Shown here: positions 16,898 through 28,207 of the stretch, piece by piece
Numbering within the stretch: position 1 is the first letter of the stretch
How the letters are laid out: each line of letters opens with the position of its first letter
Origin: Geminicoccaceae bacterium
Lineage (GTDB): Bacteria; Pseudomonadota; Alphaproteobacteria; Geminicoccales; Geminicoccaceae
Assembly (NCBI GenBank): GCA_020638495.1
Contig: JACKIN010000005.1
Coordinates: forward strand, 171,001 to 235,000
DNA length: 64,000 nt
Direction: 5' to 3'
Program-made: the position numbers and the translations under genes
Notes under the pieces: model-generated
Told to the model about the DNA's origin: nothing
The model's database searches: none
The model's input: only the letters and a program-made list of their open reading frames with translations

Positions 16898-18816
16898 GCA
16901 GCTTCTCCCAGCGCCAGGGAGTGGAGGTCCTCGAGGAGGCCCAGGATATTGGCACCCGTGTGCACGAAGCCGTCGATGCCCTCGGCCCTCAGCGCCGGAT
17001 CGGGCCGCCCGGCGGCATAGACCGCGATCGCCCCGCCATCGAGAAGCGCCCGGGCGATGGGCCCGGCGGTGGCCGGTTTCGTCCGGTCGATGCCGCAGAG
17101 GCAGGCGATGGTCGTGCCGCTTTCGGCGAAGGCAGACGCTGCCGCGTCGCTGTCCTCGAGCGGCGGGCTGACAATCGCCTCGATGCCGCCGGCGGCCAGG
17201 GCGTTGCGAACGAAGCTCGCCTCCGCGCCGTGCCGGGCGAGCGGGCCCATGGCGGCGACGAAGACGCGGGGCCGCTGCCCGTGCTCGATCAGGGCGAGGT
17301 CGCCGAGGTCGCGCAGTCGCTCGAAGCCCTCGGCGAGGCGCATGGGGGTGAGGGCGGCCACGGTTGCGGCCGGCTTCGTGCGTGGCGGCAGGGAGGCGGC
17401 CGCCTGCTCGAGGAGGGGGCCGAGATCCGGCTCGGCGGGCGGCAGCGTCTGCTCGTCGAGATCGGGGAAGCTGCTCACACCGGTGATCGCCCGGCGGCGG
17501 TGGGCGAGGTCGTCGAGGCGGGCGAGGCAGGTCGCGGCGATGCTGTCCTGGACGATGCCCTGGCGGAGGCTCGCCAGCATGCCGCCCTCGCCCTCGATCG
17601 CCTGGACGAGCGGCCAGGCCCGCTCGGCGAGCGCAAGGCTCAGCGTCTCGACATAGGGGCTGCCGCCGGCCGGGTCGATGACGCGGTGGAGGTTGCACTC
17701 CTCCATCAGGACGAGCTGGACGTTGCGGGCGATGCGCCGGCCGAGCCTGCCGGGCTCGCCGAGGGCGGCATCGAAGGGGGCGACGGTGATGGCCTCGGCC
17801 CCGCCGGCCACGCCGGCGAGGCAGGCGACCGTGGTCCGCAGCATGTTCACCCAGGGATCGCGGCGGGTCAGCATCCGGCTGGCGGTGCGCAGATCGAGCC
17901 GCATCGGCACGTCATCGGCGCCGCAGGCGGTCATCACCCGGGGCCAGAGCCGCCGTGCGGCCCGGCACTTGGCGATGGTGAGGAAGAGATCGGCATCGGC
18001 GGCGAGGGTGAAGCCGAGCCGCCGGGCGAGGCTTGCCGGCTCCAAGCCGACCGCCTCGCCTTCGCGCAGGTACTGGATGCCGGTGGCGATGGCGGCCGCC
18101 AGCTCCTGGGCCTCGCTGGCGCCCGCCGCATGGTAGAGCTCGCCGTCGACCCGAAGAAGGTCGAGCTTGCGCCATTCGCCCGCCACCTGCCGGACCAGGT
18201 CGAAGGCCGGTGGCAGGGCGTCCGTCGGATCGGCACGGCCGAGGGCGACGGCACCCATGGGATCGAGCCCGAGATCGGCGGTGACGGTATCTGGCGCATG
18301 GTCGCGCCGGCGCAGGAGCTCGAGCAGCGCTCGGGCGGCCGGGACGGTGTGGCCGGGCGCCATGAGCTGGACCGGTGCGAGGTCGAGCATGACCCCGTCG
18401 AGCACCCGGTCGAGCCCGTCGGCGTTCCGGGCGAGGATGCCGTCCGGCTCGTCCTCGCCCTGCGCGAAGGCCGCATCCAGCCGCAGCACGATCGAGGTGA
18501 CGCCCTGCTCGAGGTCCTCGAGGATGGCACGGTTGGCCAAAGCCGGGTCCGGGTGATCGTGGAGCTGGCGGATGTCCCACCCGCCGGCGACGTGGCCGGC
18601 GGCGGTCGCACCGCGCAGGTGGGGCGGGCTGCCGGGCAGGCCGGGCCGGGCCGCGCTAGTGGTGTAGAGCGGCTGGACCTCGATCCCGTCGTCGGTGCGG
18701 GAGACCAGGGTCGCGGCGAAGTCCGCGCCCTTCAGGGTCTTCTCGACCAGCTCTCGCCATGCCGCCGGGTCGGCCGGTGGAAAATCGGCGGCGAGAGCGA
18801 GCTTCGTGTCACTCAT
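16894..18816 (-). CDS. mutA: Methylmalonyl-CoA mutase, small subunit
   Basis: 640 residues, homologous to the large subunit but without catalytic residues. The C-terminal domain keeps the fold (RPRVFVAAMGPLARHGAE), but the cobalamin-ligating DxHxxG motif is absent, as is normal for the small subunit of heterodimeric mutases. The presence of mutA shows this organism uses a two-subunit enzyme rather than the homodimer common in many alphaproteobacteria. It is encoded directly upstream of mutB with overlapping stop and start. The 75-base gap to ybaK upstream is too short for a cobalamin riboswitch. Confidence 0.94.
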   Translation of the reverse strand: MSDTKLALAADFPPADPAAWRELVEKTLKGADFAATLVSRTDDGIEVQPLYTTSAARPGLPGSPPHLRGATAAGHVAGGWDIRQLHDHPDPALANRAILEDLEQGVTSIVLRLDAAFAQGEDEPDGILARNADGLDRVLDGVMLDLAPVQLMAPGHTVPAARALLELLRRRDHAPDTVTADLGLDPMGAVALGRADPTDALPPAFDLVRQVAGEWRKLDLLRVDGELYHAAGASEAQELAAAIATGIQYLREGEAVGLEPASLARRLGFTLAADADLFLTIAKCRAARRLWPRVMTACGADDVPMRLDLRTASRMLTRRDPWVNMLRTTVACLAGVAGGAEAITVAPFDAALGEPGRLGRRIARNVQLVLMEECNLHRVIDPAGGSPYVETLSLALAERAWPLVQAIEGEGGMLASLRQGIVQDSIAATCLARLDDLAHRRRAITGVSSFPDLDEQTLPPAEPDLGPLLEQAAASLPPRTKPAATVAALTPMRLAEGFERLRDLGDLALIEHGQRPRVFVAAMGPLARHGAEASFVRNALAAGGIEAIVSPPLEDSDAAASAFAESGTTIACLCGIDRTKPATAGPIARALLDGGAIAVYAAGRPDPALRAEGIDGFVHTGANILGLLEDLHSLALGEAA

Positions 18817-18891
18817 TGGTGCATCCCCGCGCGCATCATCGAAGCCTGAACGGGGGAATCAGATCACGACCGGCGGCAAAAGACGAGGTCG

Positions 18892-19374
18892 CTAGATGAC
18901 GCGGGCGAGCGCCGTGGCCGTGCCGGCGGTGGCTGCCAGAAGATCCGCGGGCGCCAGCTCGATCTGGAGGCCGCGCCGGCCGCCATTGACGATGATGGTG
19001 GGCAGCGCCAGCGCCGTGGCGTCGAGAAAGGTGCGGTGGCGCTTCTTCTGGCCGAAGGGGCTGATGCCGCCCTTGACGTAGCCGGTCGCCCGCTCGGCCC
19101 GGGCCACCTCCGCCATGGCGGCCCGCTTGCCGCCCGCGGCCTTCGCCAGGGCCTTGAGGTCGAGCTCGCGGTCGACGGCGATGACGGCCACGACGAGCTC
19201 CTGCTCGTCGACCACCGCCATCAGCGTCTTTTGGACCCGCTCGGGGGCGACGCCCATGGCCAGGGCCGCCTGGAGCCCGATGGCGCCCGGTGTGGCGACG
19301 AAATCGTACTCGTGCAGGGTGAACGCGATCTTTGCGCGCGTCAGCGCCTGGACGGCTGGCGTGCCTTTCGCCAT
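18892..19374 (-). CDS. ybaK: Cys-tRNA(Pro)/(Cys) deacylase, YbaK/EbsC type
   Basis: 160 residues, the usual YbaK length. Removes cysteine mischarged on tRNA(Pro) by prolyl-tRNA synthetase, and so acts as a trans-editing factor in translation. The signature GYVKGGISPFGQKKR and the early HEYDF segment identify the YbaK rather than the ProX branch; the Lys in the first third (QKTLMAV region) fits the family catalytic Lys. It lies 7 bases downstream of the tauE-like gene and 75 bases upstream of mutA on the same strand, so it may belong to one long transcript. Confidence 0.92.
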   Translation of the reverse strand: MAKGTPAVQALTRAKIAFTLHEYDFVATPGAIGLQAALAMGVAPERVQKTLMAVVDEQELVVAVIAVDRELDLKALAKAAGGKRAAMAEVARAERATGYVKGGISPFGQKKRHRTFLDATALALPTIIVNGGRRGLQIELAPADLLAATAGTATALARVI

Positions 19375-19381
19375 GCGTCGC

Positions 19382-20296
19382 TCAGCGGGCGATGGAGAAG
19401 ACGTCGGCGGGGGTGGCGACGAGGTCCCAGGCCATCTTCAGGGCGACGGCGAGGACGAGGATCGCGAGCAGGATGCGGAGCTGCTCGCCCTTGAGGACCG
19501 CGCCGGCGCGCGAGCCGAACTGGACGCCGATGACGCCGCCGGCGATGAGCAGGAGGGCCAGGACGATGTCGACGGCCTGGTTGGTGTAGGCGTGGAGGAA
19601 GCTGGTGATCGCGGTGACGAAGGCGATCTGGAAGAGCGAGGTGCCGATGACGACGCTGGTCGGCATGCCGATCAGGTAGATCATGGCGGGGACCATGATG
19701 AAGCCGCCGCCGACACCCATGATGGCGACGAGGACGCCGACGCCGGCGCCGACGGCGAGCGGGGTGAGCACGCTGATATAGAGCCGCGACTGATTGAAGC
19801 GCATCTTCATGGGCAGGCCGTGCAGCCAGTGGTGCTGGTGCAGCTTGCGGCGACGGGTGGCGGGGCTGGACTTGCGGGTGCGGAAGAGGGTGCGGGCGCT
19901 CTCGGCGAACATCAAGGCACCGATGACGCCGAGGAAGAGGACGTAGGCGAGCGCGATGACGACGTCGATCTGGCCCGTGGCGCGCAGCCAGCGGAAGAGC
20001 AGGATGCCGAGGCCGGAGCCGACGGCACCGCCGGCGATGAGCACCCAGCCCATGCGGAAGTCGACGGTGCGCCGGCGGGTGTGGGCGATCGCCCCCGAGG
20101 TCGAGGATGCGAGGATCTGCGAGGCGCCCGAGCCGACGGCGACGGCCGGCGGGATGCCGATGAAGATCAGGAGCGGGGTCATGATGAAGCCGCCGCCGAC
20201 GCCGAAGACGCCCGAGAGGAATCCCACCATCCCGCCGAGGCCGAGGATGAGGAAGAGGTTCACCGACATCTCGGCGACGGGGAGATAGATATCCAT
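19382..20296 (-). CDS. TauE/SafE-family sulfite/anion exporter
   Basis: 304 residues with about eight membrane helices in two homologous halves. Each half carries the glycine-rich signature: GVFGVGGGFIMTPLL in the first and AIMGVGGGFIMVPAM in the second. The loop between them (about 128-165) is rich in Arg and His (SSPATRRRKLHQHHWLHGL). The family exports sulfite, sulfoacetate or other organosulfonates across the inner membrane; the substrate here is unknown. The ATG at 20296 is the first Met that gives a short N-terminus before helix one. Confidence 0.9.
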   Translation of the reverse strand: MDIYLPVAEMSVNLFLILGLGGMVGFLSGVFGVGGGFIMTPLLIFIGIPPAVAVGSGASQILASSTSGAIAHTRRRTVDFRMGWVLIAGGAVGSGLGILLFRWLRATGQIDVVIALAYVLFLGVIGALMFAESARTLFRTRKSSPATRRRKLHQHHWLHGLPMKMRFNQSRLYISVLTPLAVGAGVGVLVAIMGVGGGFIMVPAMIYLIGMPTSVVIGTSLFQIAFVTAITSFLHAYTNQAVDIVLALLLIAGGVIGVQFGSRAGAVLKGEQLRILLAILVLAVALKMAWDLVATPADVFSIAR

Positions 20297-20475
20297 CGGG
20301 TGCGCGCGGTCCGGTCGGGTTGAGGTGTGAGAGACCGTTCCGGGCTGGCCTGTCAAGGGCTGGCGGGTGGATTTCTGGAAAAGTCGGTGAGAACGGCAGC
20401 CGGGCCACTTGCAGAGGCCCGAGTGACAGCCGGGTGGTGCGAAAGGGGGGCGCGAACGCGCATGCCGGCAGGCGC

Positions 20476-20490
20476 TTCACAATTCTTTAC
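20476..20490. promoter_or_regulatory. CpxR/OmpR-like direct-repeat operator upstream of the Spy-like gene
   Basis: TTCAC-AATTC-TTTAC is a direct repeat with a 10-base period. Its complement reads GTAAA-GAATT-GTGAA, one base away from the CpxR box GTAAA-N5-GTAAA. It stands 85 bases upstream of the Spy-like gene that begins the two-component operon, in an otherwise GC-rich region. OmpR-family regulators bind such repeats as dimers, and the regulator encoded downstream belongs to that family. Autoregulation is inferred. Confidence 0.5.
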
Positions 20491-20574
20491 ACGCGGCCGG
20501 CATGGCCGACATGGTGGGGGGCCAGCTTGCCTGCAACGCGGTCGGTGGGGCCGTGCGTTTGCGGAGAATGACCG

Positions 20575-21108
20575 ATGACTGACGGCAAGGACACGAACGG
20601 GACCGGGCAAGCCGGGGGCGGGCAGCACCGGGCGCCGACGCGCTGGGGCCACCGCATCCTGATCGGCGGTGCCGTGCTGGTGGTCGCGGTGGGTGTCGGA
20701 GCCGGCGTCGTGGCCGCCACGGGCAGCGGCTGGCATGGCGGCTGGCATCATGGCGGCATGCGCGACTTCGCCGAGTGGCGGCTGACGCGCGCGCTCGATG
20801 CGGTGGACGCGAGGCCGGAGCAGCAGGCCCGGATCACGGCGATTGCCGAGGCGACGCATGACGAGCTGGCGCCGATGATGGAGGCGCTGCGCGGGGCGCG
20901 GGGCGAGCTGGCGGCGCTCCTGGTGGAGCCGGTGATCGACAAGGCAGCGGTGGAGGAGCTGCGCAGCTCGCGGATGGCGATGCTGGACGACGCCTCGAAG
21001 CGCGCCGTGGCGGCTCTGCTGGAGGCGGCCGAGGTGCTCGACCCGGCGCAGCGGGCGGCGCTGGCGGCACGGCTCGAGGAGCGCCGCGGCCGGCGCGGCC
21101 TGGACTGA
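20575..21108 (+). CDS. Periplasmic heavy-metal-sensor/Spy-CpxP-like protein
   Basis: 177 residues. One hydrophobic segment (about 29-48) acts as an uncleaved anchor or signal. A His- and Gly-rich stretch follows (GWHGGWHHGG), then a long all-helical domain (about 68-172) with two helices related to LTxxQ repeats (ARPEQQARITAIAE; LDPAQRAALAARLE). This matches the Spy/CpxP/CnrX-type periplasmic sensor group, which binds misfolded protein or metal and restrains a sensor kinase. The His-rich segment suggests metal binding. RBS GCGGAGA at 20561-20567 fixes the start. It is followed by the response regulator after 17 bases. Confidence 0.8.
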   Translation: MTDGKDTNGTGQAGGGQHRAPTRWGHRILIGGAVLVVAVGVGAGVVAATGSGWHGGWHHGGMRDFAEWRLTRALDAVDARPEQQARITAIAEATHDELAPMMEALRGARGELAALLVEPVIDKAAVEELRSSRMAMLDDASKRAVAALLEAAEVLDPAQRAALAARLEERRGRRGLD

Positions 21109-21125
21109 CCGGCGGCACGGCGCCG

Positions 21126-21827
21126 ATGTCCGGCATGGCGGGCGAGGTGCTGATCGTCGACGACGACCTCAGGCTCGCCGCCATGCTCCGCGACTACCTG
21201 ACCCGGGCGGGCTATGCGGTCCGCACCGCCGCGACGGGCTCGGCCGGCCTCGCCGAGCTGGCGCGGCGGGCGCCGGACGTGGTGGTGCTCGACGTGATGC
21301 TGCCGGATCTCGACGGCTTCGAGGTCTGCCGGCGGCTGCGGCGGGTCTCCACCGTGCCGGTTCTCATGCTCACGGCGCGGGGCGACGAGACGGACCGCAT
21401 CGTCGGGCTCGAGCTCGGTGCCGACGACTATCTGCCGAAGCCCTTCAACCCGCGCGAGCTCCTGGCACGGCTCAGGGCGATCCTGCGGCGCGGCCGGGGC
21501 GAGGCGGAAGCGAGCCTGCGCTTCGGCCGGCTCGAGGTCGACCCGGGCTCGCGCCGGGCGCGGGTCGACGGCGAGGAGCGGTCGCTCACCAGCTACCAGC
21601 TCGATTTGCTGCTGGCGCTGGCCCGGCACCCCGGCCGGGTGCTGTCGCGCGACCAGCTCATGGAGCTGGTGAAGGGGACGGACGGCGAGGCCTTCGACCG
21701 GTCGATCGACGTCCACATCTCGCGCATCCGGGCCGCCATCGAGGACGACCCGAAGCGGCCCCGGCGCATCCTGACGGTGCGCGGCGCCGGCTATGTCTTT
21801 GCAAGAGCGCAGGACGACGAGGCTTGA
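21126..21827 (+). CDS. OmpR/CpxR-family response regulator
   Basis: 233 residues. The receiver domain (about 7-118) has acidic residues IVDDD near 10-14, phosphoacceptor Asp56 (VVVLDVMLPD), a conserved Thr in MLTARG and Lys in LPKPFN. A winged-helix DNA-binding domain follows (about 130-228) with RSIDVHISRIRAAIEDDP and the wing VRGAGYVF. It is predicted to be phosphorylated by the kinase encoded immediately downstream. The stop overlaps the TTG start of that kinase, indicating coupled translation. Confidence 0.94.
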   Translation: MSGMAGEVLIVDDDLRLAAMLRDYLTRAGYAVRTAATGSAGLAELARRAPDVVVLDVMLPDLDGFEVCRRLRRVSTVPVLMLTARGDETDRIVGLELGADDYLPKPFNPRELLARLRAILRRGRGEAEASLRFGRLEVDPGSRRARVDGEERSLTSYQLDLLLALARHPGRVLSRDQLMELVKGTDGEAFDRSIDVHISRIRAAIEDDPKRPRRILTVRGAGYVFARAQDDEA

Positions 21828-23080
21828 GGGGGCTGGGACACAGGTTGCGGTCCAGGCTGGCCTTCAGCCTCTTCTGGAAGATCTACCTGACGCTGGTCGC
21901 CTGCCTCGCCATGGTGGCGCTGGCGATGGGGGCTCTCGTGCACCTCGCCGGCGGCGACGATTTCGAAGGCTGGCCGGATCGCGGTGCCCGGTTCTTCGCG
22001 GCCATGCTGCCGCCGGGCAGCGGCGATGCCGAGGTCGAGCGTCTGGCGGCGGCGCTCGGCGCCGAGCTGGCGCTGCGCGGCGCCGATGGCGCGCTCCTGG
22101 CGGGCTCTGCGGACCTCCGCGCCGGCTGGCGGCCGCGGGTGATGGACTTCGCGCTGGACGATGGCCGGGCCGTGCTGGTGCGGCTCGACGGCCCCTGGCG
22201 GCGGCGCGATGGCGGACCCTTCCTCGCCGTCATCGTCGTGGCATCGACCCTGGCGCTCGGCGCCTATCCGGTGGTCCGCCACCTGACGCGGCGGCTCGAG
22301 CGGCTGCGGCAGGGCGTCGAGGCCTGGGGCGAGGGGGCGCTGGAGACCCGCGTCGGCCTCGCCGGCCGGGACGAGGTGGCGGCGGTGGCGAGGAGCTTCG
22401 ACCGGGCGGCCGAGACGGTCGAGCGGCTGATCGGCGCGCACCGCGCCCTGCTCGCCAATGCCAGCCACGAGCTGCGCTCGCCGCTGGCCCGGCTGCGGCT
22501 GGCGATCGACATGGGCGATGGTGGCACAGCCGAGGCGGCAAGGCGGGAGATCGTCCAGAGCCTCGCCGAGCTCGAGGCGCTGGTCGAGGAGATCCTGCTG
22601 ACCAGCCGGCTCGACCACGCGGCGCTGCCGGAGCGGGCCGAGCCGGTCGACCTACTGGCGCTGGCGGCCGAGGAGGCGGCCAGGGTCGAGGCGGCGGTCG
22701 AGGGGACGCCGGTCACCGTTGTGGGCGAGGAGCGGCTCCTGCGCCGGCTGGTGCGGAACCTCCTGCAGAACGCGGTACGACACGGGCGCCCCCCGGTCGA
22801 GGTCACGGTCCGGCCCACGGCCGACGGCGGCGCGCGGCTCGCCGTTCGCGACCATGGCCCGGGCGTGCCGGCGGGCGAGGCGGAGCGGGTCTTCGAGCCC
22901 TTCTACCGGCCGAAGGGCCACGGCGAGGACGCCGGCGGCTGGGGCCTCGGCCTGGCGCTGGTCCGCCAGATCGCCCGCCGGCACGGCGGCGATGTCAGGC
23001 ACGAGACGCCCGAGGGCGGCGGTGCCGTGTTCGTGGTGGAGCTGCCGGGCGGGGCCGAGGGCAGGGTTAAGCATGGTTAA
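21824..23080 (+). CDS. Membrane sensor histidine kinase (CpxA-like)
   Basis: 418 residues. Membrane segments lie at about 19-41 and 133-150, flanking a short periplasmic domain of about 90 residues. A HAMP linker follows (about 150-203), then the phospho-acceptor box ASHELRSPL with His215, and an ATP-binding domain with N-box LVRNLLQNAVRHG, DHGPGVP and GWGLGLALV motifs. The TTG start at 21824 overlaps the regulator's stop; a second in-frame TTG at 21842-21844 region is less likely because the coupling would be lost. The partner arrangement (Spy-like protein, regulator, kinase) suggests envelope-stress or metal sensing. Confidence 0.93.
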   Translation: MRGLGHRLRSRLAFSLFWKIYLTLVACLAMVALAMGALVHLAGGDDFEGWPDRGARFFAAMLPPGSGDAEVERLAAALGAELALRGADGALLAGSADLRAGWRPRVMDFALDDGRAVLVRLDGPWRRRDGGPFLAVIVVASTLALGAYPVVRHLTRRLERLRQGVEAWGEGALETRVGLAGRDEVAAVARSFDRAAETVERLIGAHRALLANASHELRSPLARLRLAIDMGDGGTAEAARREIVQSLAELEALVEEILLTSRLDHAALPERAEPVDLLALAAEEAARVEAAVEGTPVTVVGEERLLRRLVRNLLQNAVRHGRPPVEVTVRPTADGGARLAVRDHGPGVPAGEAERVFEPFYRPKGHGEDAGGWGLGLALVRQIARRHGGDVRHETPEGGGAVFVVELPGGAEGRVKHG

Positions 23081-23209
23081 CCCTGTGGCAGAAACGGCGG
23101 TACCGACGCGCGCTTCCTGACGCTCGCTGGAAGCGGACATCCTGCCGATCGGGGAGAGTGCACCGAGCAGGCGCCGAGGTCCGGGCCCGCTCAGTGGAGG
23201 GACCGCCCC

Positions 23210-23548
23210 TTGCTCCAGCGTTTCCTGCCGGCCGTGCCGCTGGCGCTCGTTCTCCTGGCTGTCGGCGCGACGCCCGCTGGCGCGGTCAGGGCGCGCGGCA
23301 CCTTCGATCAGTGCGTGGTCACCTGGGGCTCGTTCTGCCCGGTGGAGACGATCGGGCTTTCCCTGCTCGGCTCGGCGGCGCTGGCCGCCTTCGGGCTCGC
23401 CATCTGGCTCGTGCTGGCGAAGCTGCGCGACCGCGCCGGGCGATCGGGCCTCGGCGGGGTCGCGGCCCTTCTCGGCCTCGCGGCGCGCTATCCCATCCAC
23501 ACCTTCGCCGTCGTCGTCCTCGGCGTGGCGGCGCTTTTCGGCCTCTGA
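23210..23548 (+). CDS. Small secreted or membrane protein, unknown
   Basis: 112 residues from a TTG start at 23210, with TGGAGGGA at 23195-23202 as a strong ribosome-binding site. It has a signal peptide (about 1-25, ending in PAGA), a short loop with two Cys (QCVVTWGSFCPVE), and two hydrophobic segments (about 46-68 and 92-112). No family is recognised. It lies 130 bases after the kinase gene and is convergent with gcvP. The two Cys spaced by eight residues on the outer side could form a disulfide. Confidence 0.6.
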   Translation: MLQRFLPAVPLALVLLAVGATPAGAVRARGTFDQCVVTWGSFCPVETIGLSLLGSAALAAFGLAIWLVLAKLRDRAGRSGLGGVAALLGLAARYPIHTFAVVVLGVAALFGL

Positions 23549-23562
23549 CGGCCTTCGACCCC

Positions 23563-26427
<2,865 letters not shown>

Positions 26428-26446
26428 GGACGGGTGCTCCGGGCGG

Positions 26447-26821
26447 TCAGGCGATGGTTTCGAGGAAGGCGGCGTAGGCGTCGGCGTCCATCAGGCCGTC
26501 GAGCTCGCTCTTGTCGGAAAGCTCGAGCTTGAAGAACCAGGCGGCACCCTCGGCATCCTCGTTGACCCCGGCCGGGGTGTCCTCGAGGGCGGTGTTGGCC
26601 TCGACCACCTTGCCGGAGGCGGGGGCGTAGATGTCGCTCGCCGCCTTGACGCTCTCGACCACGGCGACCTCCGCACCCTTGGCGACGGTGGTGCCGGCCT
26701 TCGGCAGCTCGACGAAGACGACGTCGCCGAGCTGCTCCTGGGCGTGGTCGGTGATGCCGACCGTGGCGACGTCGCCGGTGACGTCGAGCCACTCGTGCTC
26801 CTTGGTGTAGTAGCGGGCCAT
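26447..26821 (-). CDS. gcvH: Glycine cleavage system H protein
   Basis: 124 residues, the normal GcvH length. It carries the lipoyl group on Lys59 within VVESVKAASD and shuttles the aminomethyl intermediate between GcvP, GcvT and lipoamide dehydrogenase. Other conserved stretches are KEHEWLDV and GITDHAQEQLGDVVFVELP. The ATG at 26821 is chosen because the family starts there and an AAGGAG ribosome-binding site lies 9 bases upstream. That site sits in a small hairpin that also contains the gcvT stop codon. Confidence 0.98.
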   Translation of the reverse strand: MARYYTKEHEWLDVTGDVATVGITDHAQEQLGDVVFVELPKAGTTVAKGAEVAVVESVKAASDIYAPASGKVVEANTALEDTPAGVNEDAEGAAWFFKLELSDKSELDGLMDADAYAAFLETIA

Positions 26822-26824
26822 GGG

Positions 26825-26839
26825 CTGAAGCTCCTTCAG
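26825..26839 (-). promoter_or_regulatory. Hairpin covering the gcvH ribosome-binding site and gcvT stop
   Basis: Read on the minus strand, CTGAAG-GAG-CTTCAG is a perfect 6-base-pair stem with a 3-base loop. The gcvT stop TGA is in the first arm, and the gcvH Shine-Dalgarno AAGGAG spans the end of that arm and the loop. A ribosome finishing gcvT would open the stem and free the site for gcvH, giving translational coupling. The geometry is read directly; the regulatory effect is inferred. Confidence 0.55.
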
Positions 26840-27930
26840 CGGTGGTAGCGGTGGGGGACGAAGGGAAGCGCCTCGACGCGGGCCGGCAGCTTCCTGCCGC
26901 GCACCTCGAGCTGCAAGGGTGTGCCGGGCTCGGCGGCAGCGCCGGCGACGTAGCCCATGGCGACGGGGCCATCGACGGTCGGGCCGAAGCCGCCGCTGGT
27001 GACCTTGCCGATCGCCTGGCCGGAACCGTCCAGGATGGCGGCACCCTCGCGGGCGGGGGCACGGCCTTCGGGGCGGATGCCGACGAGGCGGCGGGCGGGG
27101 CCGTCCCTGAGCTCGGCCAGGATGCGCTCCGCACCGGGGAAGCCGCCCTCGGCCCGGCGCCGCTTCTGGACCGTCCAGGCGAGGTCGGCCTCGATCGGGC
27201 TGGTCGTCCGGTCGATGTCGTGGCCGTAGAGGCACAAGCCCGCCTCGAGGCGGAGGGAATCGCGCGCCCCCAGGCCGGCCGGCTGGACCTCCTCGGCGGC
27301 GAGCAGCGTGCGGGCGAGCTCGACCGCGTGGCCGGCCGCGACCGAGACCTCGAAGCCGTCCTCGCCGGTGTATCCCAAGCGGGAGATGCGCAGCTCGAGG
27401 CCGGCGGCCTCGAGCTCGATGCTGGACATGAAGCGGAGGCCGGCGACCTCGGGGGCGAGCCTCGCGAGCACGTTGACGGCGGCCGGGCCCTGCAGGGCGA
27501 GAAGGGCACGGTCGGCGAGGAGCTCGATCTCGCGGCCCGGCAGATGCTCGCGAAGATGGGCGAGGTCCGTGTCCCGGCCCCCGGCATTGACGACGAGGTA
27601 GAGCCCGTCATCGGTGGCGGTGACGATCAGATCGTCGATGATGCCGCCGTCCAGCGTGGTGAATTGGGTGTAGCGGGCGCGGCCGGGCTTCAGGGCCTGG
27701 ATGTCGGCCGGCACGAGGCTTTCGATGGCGGCCGCGGCATCGGCGCCGGGCATCCTGATCTGGCCCATGTGCGAGACATCGAAGAGCGAGGCCCGGGTGC
27801 GCGTCCAGACGTGCTCCTTGAGGATGCCGGTCGGGTACTGGACCGGCATCGACCAGCCGGCGAAGTCGACCATGCGGGCCCCGAGCTCGCGATGGAGCGC
27901 ATCGAGCGGCGTGGTTTGCGGATCGGGCAC
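26836..27930 (-). CDS. gcvT: Aminomethyltransferase, glycine cleavage T protein
   Basis: 364 residues, the usual length. Transfers the methylene carbon from aminomethyl-GcvH to tetrahydrofolate, giving 5,10-methylene-THF and ammonia. Typical motifs are ARMVDFAGWSMPVQY, DVSHMGQIRMPG, the catalytic-region SRLGYTGEDGFE and EAGLCLYGHDID. The frame is open far upstream through the riboswitch, so the start was chosen as GTG at 27930, which gives VPDPQTTPLDALH, the family N-terminus; GAGGT lies about 9 bases upstream. It is the first gene of the operon. The downstream gcvH start is coupled to its stop codon. Confidence 0.95.
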   Translation of the reverse strand: MPDPQTTPLDALHRELGARMVDFAGWSMPVQYPTGILKEHVWTRTRASLFDVSHMGQIRMPGADAAAAIESLVPADIQALKPGRARYTQFTTLDGGIIDDLIVTATDDGLYLVVNAGGRDTDLAHLREHLPGREIELLADRALLALQGPAAVNVLARLAPEVAGLRFMSSIELEAAGLELRISRLGYTGEDGFEVSVAAGHAVELARTLLAAEEVQPAGLGARDSLRLEAGLCLYGHDIDRTTSPIEADLAWTVQKRRRAEGGFPGAERILAELRDGPARRLVGIRPEGRAPAREGAAILDGSGQAIGKVTSGGFGPTVDGPVAMGYVAGAAAEPGTPLQLEVRGRKLPARVEALPFVPHRYHR

Positions 27931-27999
27931 GGGCTCTGGACCTCGTTCAGGTTTCGACAGCGGACGCCGAGCAATGGGCGTGATTCGCCCGTCTCGACG

Positions 28000-28190
28000 C
28001 CCCCTCTGTCTTGGACCTGAGAGATTCAGACGGGCGGCCGGGGCCTCCCGTCTTCCCCTTCGGTGGGATGCCGAGGCATCCGCTCTCCAGAGGGCCAACT
28101 CGCTCGCGGTCCTGGGGCCTGAGAGTTTCCGGGGCGGTTGCTCCTTCGGCGCCGGCCCGGCCAATGGCCGAGACGGACTCTCCCACGGGC
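28000..28190 (-). promoter_or_regulatory. Tandem glycine riboswitch controlling the gcv operon
   Basis: Two glycine aptamers lie head to tail in the gcvT leader, read on the minus strand. The first (about 28190-28100) has GGGAGAGTCCG, then GCCGAAGGAGCAACC and AAACTCTCAGG. The second (about 28092-28000) has CTGGAGAGCGG, then CACCGAAGGGGAAGAC and AATCTCTCAGG with GACAGAGGGG closing. These are the hallmark conserved elements of the class (GGAGAG, CCGAAGGNGNAA, CTCTCAGG, GACAGAG). The two are joined by a short linker near 28093-28100. It lies 70 bases upstream of the gcvT start. Family knowledge predicts that glycine binding turns expression on. Confidence 0.95.
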
Positions 28191-28207
28191 GATTGCAGCC
28201 GGAACGG

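Noticed and set aside
12969..16955. Very long open frame (over 1300 residues) on the minus strand
   Set aside because: It is a shadow frame over mutB and meaB with Arg/Pro/Ala-rich translation and no domains; a product of high GC content.
18817..18891. Possible cobalamin riboswitch ahead of mutA
   Set aside because: The gap is only 75 bases and lacks a B12-box; too short for that class.
23064..23083. Small palindrome GGGTTAA-N6-TTAACCC at the kinase stop codon
   Set aside because: Seven-base arms without T-run; may be chance, so not listed as a terminator.
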